DNA of 64,000 bases, taken from contig JAGXNS010000002.1 of the NCBI GenBank assembly GCA_019894855.1, forward strand, positions 1-64,000, read 5' to 3'. How positions within the stretch are numbered: the stretch's first letter is position 1; every line of letters begins with the position of its first letter. The position numbers and the translations under genes were made by a program. This stretch comes from Promethearchaeota archaeon (GTDB lineage: Archaea > Asgardarchaeota > Lokiarchaeia > Sigyniarchaeales > SOKP01). This document shows positions 45,391 to 53,139 of the stretch, in pieces. The notes under the pieces were generated by a model. The model ran no database searches. It saw only the letters and a program-made list of their open reading frames with translations, and was not told the DNA's origin.

Positions 45391-45729
45391 ATGGTAGAAT
45401 TTTGCCCAGAATGCTCAAATCTCTTACGAAGACAAGTGATTGGCGAAAGCAAAACATTAGTTTGTAAGTGCGGCTTTCAAAAGGATTTATCTCAAAATGC
45501 AGAAGACATAAAAAACAATACCAAACTGAAAGAAGAAGCTTTAAATAAGAATCTAATTATAGTCTCTCAAGCAGATAAAATATCCGTTCACCCGATCGTA
45601 AAAAAATTTTGTCCTAAATGCACCAGCAAAGATGCTGAAGCTTGGCAAGAACAAACTCGAAGTGCGGACGAACCAAGTACTTCTTTTTTTAGGTGTGTTG
45701 AGTGTAAACATACTTGGCGGGAATATTAA
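45391..45729 (+). CDS. tfs: Transcription factor S (TFS), TFIIS-like cleavage factor
   Basis: 112 residues. N-terminal zinc ribbon (CPECSNLL...CKCG) and a C-terminal TFIIS ribbon (CPKCTSKDAEAWQEQTRSAD, then FRCVECKHTWREY). The acidic pair in RSADE extends into the polymerase active site to stimulate transcript cleavage. Length is the normal one. Start ATG 45391. Confidence 0.95.
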   Translation: MVEFCPECSNLLRRQVIGESKTLVCKCGFQKDLSQNAEDIKNNTKLKEEALNKNLIIVSQADKISVHPIVKKFCPKCTSKDAEAWQEQTRSADEPSTSFFRCVECKHTWREY

Positions 45730-45845
45730 AGTAATAAATTCTTTTTCCGCTTTTTCTTTGAAAATTGAAAGCATATATTCTAATCTTCGTGAAAGAGTGG
45801 TTTCACGATCTAAATATCGTTAAAAATTGAGCGCGTAGTTATTTT

Positions 45846-46055
45846 TTAAGAAAGAACTTCTAAAATTTTAGTTAAAATTCGCGCTTTACCACCTGTAGAT
45901 TGAAGCAGAGTCTTTCCACATACTAAACATTCTACATCCGTAGCGGAACAACCGAAAATTATTTGTTGGTTTCCACAATTTAAGCACTTTACTCTTAAAA
46001 ACCTACTTTGGGGTTGGGGGATTAATTCCTTATTTGCTTTTCTTTTTGGTATAAT
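45846..46055 (-). CDS. rps27e: Ribosomal protein eS27 (starts at AUU/AUA)
   Basis: About 68 residues. It reads [20 protein letters not shown], then [20 protein letters not shown], and ends [17 protein letters not shown]: the eS27 zinc ribbon (Cys-x2-Cys twice) and TGGKA motif. The frame is in phase with, and 9 bases after, the eL42 stop (46065). No ATG, GTG or TTG is available: candidates are ATT 46055 and ATA 46052, only bases after the SD AAGGTG. Since eS27 is a standard ribosomal protein, this frame must be translated. It forms an operon with eL42, as in other archaea. Confidence 0.85.
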   Translation of the reverse strand: MIPKRKANKELIPQPQSRFLRVKCLNCGNQQIIFGCSATDVECLVCGKTLLQSTGGKARILTKILEVLS

Positions 46056-46064
46056 ATAACACCT

Positions 46065-46346
46065 TTAAACTTCTTGAAGTTCGAACTTTTTAACTCTATA
46101 TGATTTAGAATACTGTTTTTTTTTACACTTTGGGCATTCTAATATTGGTAATGACCGTTTATTTACTTTGGCGTTCTTGTGAAATATTTCCTTTGGAAAG
46201 GACCCGTAACCCCTCTTTTTTCTCTCTAATCTTCTTCTTCCGTGATTGAGCGATCGTTCTTTTCCCTTTTTATAAAGCGAAACACTGTGCAGAGTATGAG
46301 ATCTACAGTTTGGGCAATAGCGATTTATTGTACGAGGGTATTTCAT
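46065..46346 (-). CDS. rpl44e: Ribosomal protein eL42 (L44e)
   Basis: 93 residues: YCPNCRSHTLHSVSLYKKGK, a basic middle (HGRRRLERKKRGYGSFPKEI) and the second Cys pair CPKCKKKQYSKSYRVKKFE. Zinc ribbon of the large subunit near the E site. Followed directly by eS27 on the same strand. Its end (GTT TAA AGG TGT) carries the eS27 SD. Confidence 0.96.
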   Translation of the reverse strand: MKYPRTINRYCPNCRSHTLHSVSLYKKGKERSLNHGRRRLERKKRGYGSFPKEIFHKNAKVNKRSLPILECPKCKKKQYSKSYRVKKFELQEV

Positions 46347-46503
46347 TTTTCACACAACTTCAATTTAGAATTTAACTTAATAAGTTATTTATAAATTTTA
46401 AATTTTATTAGTTCTGCTTTATTCTTATTTGGAAAAGCAAAATTTAATAAAAAATAATTTAAATGGTATTAACATAATTTTATTAAAAGTTTTATTTAGA
46501 ATT

Positions 46504-47427
46504 ATGTCTTTTAAAGAGAAATTTAGAGAGGGTATCATATCCGCAAAAGACTTTTCTCGAGAGGATATAGATTATATCTTAAAAAAAGCTAAGGGTATAG
46601 TACTTAACAAAAAGGGCACAGAAATCTTAAAGGGTAAGATTTTAGCTTCTCTATTCTTTGAACCCTCCACTAGAACCCGTTTAAGTTTTGAATCTGCAAT
46701 GTATCGCTTAGGTGGAAATGTGATAGGTTTTCATACTGGTGATGTTTCTTCTATAAAAAAAGGAGAAAGTATTGCTGACACAATTCGCACTGTAGAAAAC
46801 TACAGCGACGGTATTGTAATGAGACATAATTTAGAGGGAGCTGCTAGGTTGGCAGCAAAGTTCTCAAAAATACCCGTTGTAAATGCAGGCTCGGGAAGTG
46901 GCGAGCATCCAACTCAAGCATTATTAGATTTATTAACAATTACTGAAGTGGGTCATAGTTTAGACGGTTTAAATATCGGGATAATGGGGGATCTTAAATT
47001 CGGAAGGACGGTACATTCTTTGTCGATATTGCTTTCAAATTACGACGCAAATATCTATTTTATTAGCCCTAGAGACTTGATGCTGCGTAAAAGAGACAAG
47101 GACTTCTTACAACAACGACAAGCAAAATACAAAGAAATAGAAAAATATAGAGAAATATTAAGTGTTTTAGATGTTCTCTATGTTACGAGAATTCAGAAAG
47201 AAAGGTTTGCTGATATTGAAGAATATGAAAAAGTAAAAGATTTCTATGCATTCGGGAAAAAGGACTTGGAGGAAACAAAAGACGATTTTAAAATTATGCA
47301 TCCTTTACCAAGGATTACAGAAATTTCACCTGATATTGATGGTTCTCCTAAATCAATTTATTTCAAACAAGCATATTATGGAATACCTATGAGAATGGCA
47401 ATCTTAGAGGAGTTATTATCTGACTAA
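46504..47427 (+). CDS. pyrB: Aspartate carbamoyltransferase catalytic subunit
   Basis: 307 residues from ATG 46504 (an upstream ATG at 46429 would add 25 residues of unconserved sequence). Motifs: FEPSTRTRLSFE (carbamoyl phosphate binding), HPTQALLDL and HPLPRITEI. Second step of pyrimidine synthesis (carbamoyl phosphate + aspartate). The regulatory pyrI is not next to it. Convergent with the NrdD-like gene (12 bp). Confidence 0.95.
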   Translation: MSFKEKFREGIISAKDFSREDIDYILKKAKGIVLNKKGTEILKGKILASLFFEPSTRTRLSFESAMYRLGGNVIGFHTGDVSSIKKGESIADTIRTVENYSDGIVMRHNLEGAARLAAKFSKIPVVNAGSGSGEHPTQALLDLLTITEVGHSLDGLNIGIMGDLKFGRTVHSLSILLSNYDANIYFISPRDLMLRKRDKDFLQQRQAKYKEIEKYREILSVLDVLYVTRIQKERFADIEEYEKVKDFYAFGKKDLEETKDDFKIMHPLPRITEISPDIDGSPKSIYFKQAYYGIPMRMAILEELLSD

Positions 47428-47439
47428 TCTTTCATAATT

Positions 47440-49431
47440 CTATTTTAATTGAAACGTGTTTACTTTTGAATAAGATATTTGTGCCATTAATTCTTTTATG
47501 GGTTTGTTATTTACATTAAATGTAAAAACACTACCACCATCAATAATGCTTTCAAAATTTTTATAAATCTGAACTCTTTTCTCTAGTGATAATTTTGAAT
47601 TCCCTCGTATCAAATCTATGCAATATTTGTTAGGGCCATTACCCACTTCACCCATATTCCTGCACCAATGTTTAGAAAGATAACTGTCATTATGAGGCTG
47701 AGTAAGGATATAGTTTTCGTTTTGGTCCTTGTTAATTTCGTTAATCATATCTTTCATAAACATTAGAAGATTGTAAGCGAACGATTCGCTGTTTTCTATC
47801 CTATCGATCTCGATACCGCAATGAGTCTTTATGGCTTCATTTAATCCGAAAAAACTAACTGATTTTAATGAGTCATCTATCCAATTAAGGGATTCTGGTT
47901 TAATGAAATTAGATGTAATTCTATTCCATTCCTTTGAAGTAGATAGCCTTCTATTTATTAAATCTTTTTTATGAGCAAAAATTTCAAATACTGAATTAAG
48001 CTTTTCTTGAACATTTTCTAAAAATAAAGAATCGTTCTGTTTAGAATTATCAGCAATATTATGTAGATTTACTAAAATTTTATCTAAAACAACCCTACTT
48101 TTAGGTTCTTCTTTAATATTATTCTTATTCACATTTATCAAAGTAGAATTTAGTAAGCCTGGTCCATTATTTAAAGAGAATATTATATCGTTAGAACGAG
48201 GTGAATTTATGGTTTCCCTTAAGAATTCATATCCAGACTTATTATCACGCAGTAGTGAGTAATCAAATACAATCTGAGGACAAGCAAATCCATCATTTTG
48301 ATCAATCTGGTTAAATAATCTGCCCAAAAAGTAATAAATAGATTGGATTTTCATATTCAAGGAGTTAGAATCTTCAAATACGTTTGAAGAAGAAATTTCT
48401 AAAGAGAGATGAGGCTTTTGGTCATAAATTCTATTTGAATGATTTAAAATCTCTGAATTTAGGAAATTAATAAGAACCTCTGAATTCTCGTTGGAACTAA
48501 TGCTCTTGAATAAAAAGTCTGAAAAATTACCCAGCAAAATATCTTCAGAGATATAAGGCTTTATCTTGCCTAACATATTAAAGAAATTAGAGCATAGTTT
48601 AATCAATTCAATTGGTTTGTCTAATTTATTAATGTCTACTAATTTTTGTTTTGAGAGATAAGATATGATTGAATTTGAGTCTATATAGAAGCCCAAAGGT
48701 CTTAAGCTCCAGTAATTTAAGTTCAGTAAAACTAATTCTCCTGACAAATACATATCCGCTAAATTCTTTGGCAACAAGTTTAGTAATAGAAATTGCTCTG
48801 AAACTTCTGATCCAAGTTTAGAAAGAAGTTGGTCAGGACTGATTTTGTCGTTATCAAAGTATCTAGAAACTTCATAAGGAGGAGTACCTAATCGAGTCAG
48901 TCTATGTCTAATCTCTTCGAGACCATTTTCCAATAGAATTCCGTTTATATATTCCCTCATTAAAGGAGCTGTTAAATATACTATATTCGTTTTAGATAAG
49001 CGTTCTTCAACTTCGCTTGCAATTTGTTTTGCTAAATGACCATCAACTTTACCTTCCTTAACTAAATAATTTTCGATTTTACTCGAATCAAATGGCTCTT
49101 TGGAATATTTAGAGGTTCTAATCATTATTGTTTTGTTCTTTTCATTTAGAATTTTTTCAATAGAGACAATATTCTTTAGAATTTGACCTCCTAAAGCACT
49201 CAAAGCATAGCCATCATCAGTGGTATGCATTAAGTCGCTGTTTTTCAACGCCTTTAAGTGAAATGAAAAATTGACGGAATTCGGATTACTTCCTAAAACT
49301 TCCTTTTGAAGTATAGAATAGGGTAAAGGATTACTGCTTACACTTAATTTCTTTAAAATATCAATCCTTATCTTTTGACCTAATGTTTTAAGATGCTTTT
49401 CTAAAACATCGTGATTTTTGTCGGAATTCAA
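47440..49431 (-). CDS. HTH / ATP-cone / truncated NrdD-like protein (candidate nucleotide-sensing regulator)
   Basis: 663 residues. 1-90: ArsR-like winged helix (LGQKIRIDILKKLSV, then SVNFSFHLKALKNSDLMHTT). About 100-190: ATP-cone (TIMIRTSKYSKEPFDSSKIE...TRLGTPPYEVSRYF), the allosteric nucleotide domain of ribonucleotide reductases. After it, a long region resembling anaerobic RNR NrdD (LADMYLSGELVLLNLNYWSL; later IIDGGSVFTF). It ends before the NrdD zinc Cys cluster and glycyl radical motif, so catalysis is not expected. Analogous to bacterial NrdR (DNA-binding plus ATP-cone). I infer a dATP/ATP-sensing repressor; targets unknown. Confidence 0.65.
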   Translation of the reverse strand: MNSDKNHDVLEKHLKTLGQKIRIDILKKLSVSSNPLPYSILQKEVLGSNPNSVNFSFHLKALKNSDLMHTTDDGYALSALGGQILKNIVSIEKILNEKNKTIMIRTSKYSKEPFDSSKIENYLVKEGKVDGHLAKQIASEVEERLSKTNIVYLTAPLMREYINGILLENGLEEIRHRLTRLGTPPYEVSRYFDNDKISPDQLLSKLGSEVSEQFLLLNLLPKNLADMYLSGELVLLNLNYWSLRPLGFYIDSNSIISYLSKQKLVDINKLDKPIELIKLCSNFFNMLGKIKPYISEDILLGNFSDFLFKSISSNENSEVLINFLNSEILNHSNRIYDQKPHLSLEISSSNVFEDSNSLNMKIQSIYYFLGRLFNQIDQNDGFACPQIVFDYSLLRDNKSGYEFLRETINSPRSNDIIFSLNNGPGLLNSTLINVNKNNIKEEPKSRVVLDKILVNLHNIADNSKQNDSLFLENVQEKLNSVFEIFAHKKDLINRRLSTSKEWNRITSNFIKPESLNWIDDSLKSVSFFGLNEAIKTHCGIEIDRIENSESFAYNLLMFMKDMINEINKDQNENYILTQPHNDSYLSKHWCRNMGEVGNGPNKYCIDLIRGNSKLSLEKRVQIYKNFESIIDGGSVFTFNVNNKPIKELMAQISYSKVNTFQLK

Positions 49432-49657
49432 GTTAAGTTTAAGTCGTCATATAGTTCATTATTTCTGCTTAACTAAATAATATACTTAAGAGATATATAA
49501 AAATTAGGAATTTTATTAACCCAAAATAAGATTTGATATTATGTGGGTGATATCGCATAATTTCCTTTTGATAATCTAGCCTAGTTAGGTTAATACTTAA
49601 AAAAGACAAAGAAAATTAATAAAGAGGTTTGAATTAGATTCCTAAATTATATCTTTC

Positions 49658-50278
49658 TTAACGAGCAGAAACCGCTATCCTTTCAATTTCATCCTTTCTT
49701 TTTATAGCCCTTGACTCTTGGCTATCGCTTGCTGCTAATACTAGTTCCTGAGCCAAATTAGCTGCGAATTGTTTCTCGTTTGAATGTGATTTTGTGCCAA
49801 TAGCTTGAACTAAATACTTAATCGCTAAATCTACTCGACGCTGTGGCGATACATCTACAGCAGACGCATAGGAGATACCTCCCATAGCAATCTTTGTCGT
49901 TTCTTCTCTAGGTGCCGTGTTACATATTGCATCAACTAGCACCTGAATTGGGTTATTACCAGTGTTTAATTCCAACAAAGTAAAAGCATTTTCTAGATTC
50001 CTTAAGAGTTTACTTTTTTTGCCAGAACTATATGAACTTTTATGTCCTTTAATTTTACTACCAATAAAACCGGGTGCTAGTAACCTGTTTACAAAACGCT
50101 CAATAACAGATATTTTAGAAGTTTTCCAAAAGCGCTTATGTTCGTGCCTTCCTGCTGTATGAGGAATTATAACCGGTTTTAGATTGATATAACTTTCCAA
50201 TGTCCAATCTCTAACTTCAATGTTTTCAAATGACCATTTGTTAAAAAGTTTAATATCTTTTTTCACTTTACTCATCAT
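49658..50278 (-). CDS. rps7: Ribosomal protein uS7
   Basis: 206 residues: KLFNKWSFENIEVRDWTLES, IPHTAGRHEHKRFWKTSKIS, and the 16S-binding helix region VERFVNRLLAPG, ending in ERIAVSAR. Small-subunit head protein. Directly downstream of uS12 (6 bp), the end of the RNA polymerase/ribosomal operon. EF-2 does not follow here, as it does in many archaea. Confidence 0.96.
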   Translation of the reverse strand: MMSKVKKDIKLFNKWSFENIEVRDWTLESYINLKPVIIPHTAGRHEHKRFWKTSKISVIERFVNRLLAPGFIGSKIKGHKSSYSSGKKSKLLRNLENAFTLLELNTGNNPIQVLVDAICNTAPREETTKIAMGGISYASAVDVSPQRRVDLAIKYLVQAIGTKSHSNEKQFAANLAQELVLAASDSQESRAIKRKDEIERIAVSAR

Positions 50279-50284
50279 TTACAC

Positions 50285-50719
50285 CTATCTCATTGGTTTT
50301 TCTTTCTTGCCTGAGATTAACGCTTGTAAGCTTACACCGTTTACCATAACTACGCGCCATCGCACACCAGGAAGATCACCTACTGCCCGACCCTTGGCTC
50401 CCCCGATCCCTTCCACAAGTACTCTATCATGTTCTTCAATGAAATTAAGGGCACCGTCTCCCGGAAGAAAAGCAGTGATTGTTTTTCCATTCTTTTTTAA
50501 CTGAACACGGACGCATTTTCGAATAGCAGAGTTAGGTTGTTTACTTTCTCTCCCAACTTTTTGAAGCACGATACCCAATGCTTGAGGAGATCCCTCCATA
50601 GGGTCAACTTTCTGTTTTAATTTAAGCTTCGTTCTTTTATATTTAGTTTTGCTCCATCTAAGCTTCTTTCGGTTATTTTTTAGTTGTCTTGCTGCGTAGA
50701 GACCTTTAGGTTTTGCCAT
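50285..50719 (-). CDS. rps12: Ribosomal protein uS12
   Basis: 144 residues: [20 protein letters not shown] and the universal [13 protein letters not shown] and [11 protein letters not shown] motifs, the latter near the decoding centre. Small-subunit decoding-centre protein. Between nusA and uS7. Fully typical. Confidence 0.97.
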   Translation of the reverse strand: MAKPKGLYAARQLKNNRKKLRWSKTKYKRTKLKLKQKVDPMEGSPQALGIVLQKVGRESKQPNSAIRKCVRVQLKKNGKTITAFLPGDGALNFIEEHDRVLVEGIGGAKGRAVGDLPGVRWRVVMVNGVSLQALISGKKEKPMR

Positions 50720-50820
50720 GAAAAATCAAGTTAATCTTTTTTTTTTTTAATATTACTTATTGAGATATAGCTTAATATCTTCCTTAGAACTTAAAATTTT
50801 TTAATTGAGAAAAATAGAAC

Positions 50821-51309
50821 CTAATTTTTTGTGTTAACTATTACATTATCAACTTCAAAATGACGTAAAACGAGTTCTTTTATCTTTCTTATCATTGAAC
50901 CCTCTTTACCGATTGCTTTTCCTCGATCTTGAGGTCGTACAGAAATAATCACAGTTTTTTTCTCGTTTCTACTTTCTTTTACTTCTATGTTTTGAACTTG
51001 GATTGAATTCTTAGTAGTATTTAATATGAATTGAATGAATTGTCCAAGATCTTCTGACCAGGGAATCACATCAATCTTCTTTTGAAGCTTATTCATAAGA
51101 TCTTTCACATGTTCCCCAGCTTTACCAATAGCTTTTCCTACATCTTCTTTTTTAACTAAGAATATAATTATTTCAGAGTTATTTTCAGGAGATTCAAATA
51201 TTAAACAATCTTTAATAATAGCCCCAGAAATATTATTGAAAAGCGATATTAATTCCATCGATTTTCTGTCGAGTTTGATATTTCTATGTAACATCATTAA
51301 CGGTTCCAT
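50821..51309 (-). CDS. nusA: NusA-like KH-domain transcription factor
   Basis: 162 residues: KH domain one (IIFLVKKEDVGKAIGKAGEH, GxxG = GKAG) and KH domain two (VSVRPQDRGKAIGKEGSMIR in essence, GKEG). The archaeal NusA is only KH domains, as here. Likely binds nascent RNA and modulates transcription. Eight bases after the eL30 stop and 100 bp before uS12. Confidence 0.92.
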   Translation of the reverse strand: MEPLMMLHRNIKLDRKSMELISLFNNISGAIIKDCLIFESPENNSEIIIFLVKKEDVGKAIGKAGEHVKDLMNKLQKKIDVIPWSEDLGQFIQFILNTTKNSIQVQNIEVKESRNEKKTVIISVRPQDRGKAIGKEGSMIRKIKELVLRHFEVDNVIVNTKN

Positions 51310-51316
51310 TTAGTCT

Positions 51317-51697
51317 TTAATTATTTTTATCCTTCAAAGTTATTAAGTCTGAATCTCCAAAATCGTTGATTCCGATAACGGAAATCATGTATGGCTTGCC
51401 CATTGCTAACCCCAGTTCCCACGAAGAACCTTTATATTTGTGTATATATACATTTTTATTTATAAGAGAATTATAATAACTTAATTGGGCTTCCAATTCG
51501 GTTGGACAATTATTTGCGATAATGATCATCTTAAAAGGATCTTGTCTTAGTTGCCTTAAGACTTGCGTTTTACCAAAAATCATTTTACCGGTCTTATACG
51601 CAACTTTTATATTAGTATCAATATCGAATTCTTTGACTTTCTTTCTAGATAAATCGATTGTATCGCTTATCTTTATGTTTTTCCTTGCCATCGTCAT
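51317..51697 (-). CDS. rpl30e: Ribosomal protein eL30
   Basis: 126 residues of the L7Ae/L30e fold: YKTGKMIFGKTQVLRQLRQD, IIIANNCPTELEAQLSYY and LGLAMGKPYMISVIGINDFG. RNA-binding protein of the large subunit. In the usual archaeal rpoA2-eL30-nusA-uS12 order; the gap to rpoA2 (204 bp) is longer than elsewhere in the run, so it may have an own promoter. Confidence 0.92.
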   Translation of the reverse strand: MTMARKNIKISDTIDLSRKKVKEFDIDTNIKVAYKTGKMIFGKTQVLRQLRQDPFKMIIIANNCPTELEAQLSYYNSLINKNVYIHKYKGSSWELGLAMGKPYMISVIGINDFGDSDLITLKDKNN

Positions 51698-51901
51698 TAC
51701 TTGTTGTATCAGTTTTAAAAATCAAAAACAATGTAATAAAAAAAATACAGAATAATTTAAATTTTTATCGCATGTTCTCCTATTTCTTGCTTTCAAGCAT
51801 TTTCAAATTAATATTAAAATTTAACTTTTATTTTTTTAGTATTGGGTTTATGAAGCGTAAAAACCGTGGATTATGATTGTCATTCGTGCTATATAGCTAA
51901 T

Positions 51902-53110
51902 TTATGTATTCTCGTCTTTTCTTAATTGATTTAATATTTTAAGGTTAGCATCTAAATCGAACATAACATTTACACGACCCGTGCCGATGGGAGATATCTG
52001 ACCTATGATAACATTTTCGGGAATTCCAAGTAATTTCTCTTCTTCACCATACAATCCTGCATCAAGTAATTGGTTTACTGTGACTTCAAACGCTGCTCTA
52101 GCAAATACACTCGATTTAGAACCTGAAATTCCGTGCCTTCCAATTGATTGAATTGAGCCTTCTACGCACATTAAATCGGATAAAATAAGGAGGTGCCTTT
52201 TATCGACATCTAAACCTTGTTGCTCTAAAACTTTTTGAGCTTCTTTAATTATCATGTTTCGAGCTGCCTCGATTCCATAGAGTTTTTCGATTTCATGAAT
52301 GTGATTTGATACAGTCCTAGTAGTATCTACCCCTTCGATTTGAGTGACGCCGTGCATATTTGTTCCTTCGGTTTTAATAACCCACTCCTTTTTATCGTCT
52401 GTTGGGGTTAGTAAACCTCTTTTAATACCACGTACACCTTTCACTACTTTTTTAAGTATCTTTTCTCTTAATTTTTGCAGATTCTGAATATCTTCAATCT
52501 GAGGATCAATTATTATAGAATTACCTTCGCGTTTAATTGTTCCCTTCTTTTTGTATCGTTTTAATATTTCAGGAATAGCTTCTATATCAATACCGCGTTT
52601 CTCACAAATTTCGGGTATTAAGTTGATGATGATATTCCAGTTGACAAAATCTAAGTCGACATCATGAGTAATTTGTTCAATGCGAATTTGTTCGATTCTT
52701 TTGTGAACTTCAATAGCCTTCTCTTCACTTTGATTATACGGTTCTTCTAAATAAATTGTTTGTTGAGGTGTACTTGGAAAGCGTCTAGCATCTACGATTT
52801 CTATTAGTCTAGGAAGACCTTGGGTTACTGAGAATTCTTCTACGCCAGCGTAGTGAAATGTTCTTAAAGTCATTTGTGTTCCTGGTTCTCCAATACTTTG
52901 AGCAGCTACTGTTCCAACAGGTTCATGAGTTTCGACAATAGCGTTATTATAATTAATATAAATCTTGTTTAAAAGGTATTCCAGTTGTTCTTCTTCAAGA
53001 TCTTCACCTTTTACACGATTTCTGATTCTGTTAATTAGATCGTTTGGAATACCATCTTCTTTGAGTATTTCTAAGTTTTCCTCTAAAATTTCTTGAGTTA
53101 CTTTTGCCAT
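51902..53110 (-). CDS. rpoA2: RNA polymerase subunit Rpo1C (A'')
   Basis: 402 residues. The universal [20 protein letters not shown] stretch (bridge-helix/trigger-loop region) is present, then [12 protein letters not shown] and, near the end, [11 protein letters not shown]. It completes the largest polymerase subunit together with Rpo1N (29 bp upstream). Confidence 0.97.
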   Translation of the reverse strand: MAKVTQEILEENLEILKEDGIPNDLINRIRNRVKGEDLEEEQLEYLLNKIYINYNNAIVETHEPVGTVAAQSIGEPGTQMTLRTFHYAGVEEFSVTQGLPRLIEIVDARRFPSTPQQTIYLEEPYNQSEEKAIEVHKRIEQIRIEQITHDVDLDFVNWNIIINLIPEICEKRGIDIEAIPEILKRYKKKGTIKREGNSIIIDPQIEDIQNLQKLREKILKKVVKGVRGIKRGLLTPTDDKKEWVIKTEGTNMHGVTQIEGVDTTRTVSNHIHEIEKLYGIEAARNMIIKEAQKVLEQQGLDVDKRHLLILSDLMCVEGSIQSIGRHGISGSKSSVFARAAFEVTVNQLLDAGLYGEEEKLLGIPENVIIGQISPIGTGRVNVMFDLDANLKILNQLRKDENT

Positions 53111-53139
53111 TTCATTTGACCTTTATAAAATTTAATAAA

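Noticed and set aside
49469-49558. Minus-strand 29-codon frame (MRYHPHNIKSYFGLIKFLIF...) between the NrdD-like and uS7 genes
   Set aside because: Too short and hydrophobic by AT composition; only a weak GGA as SD.
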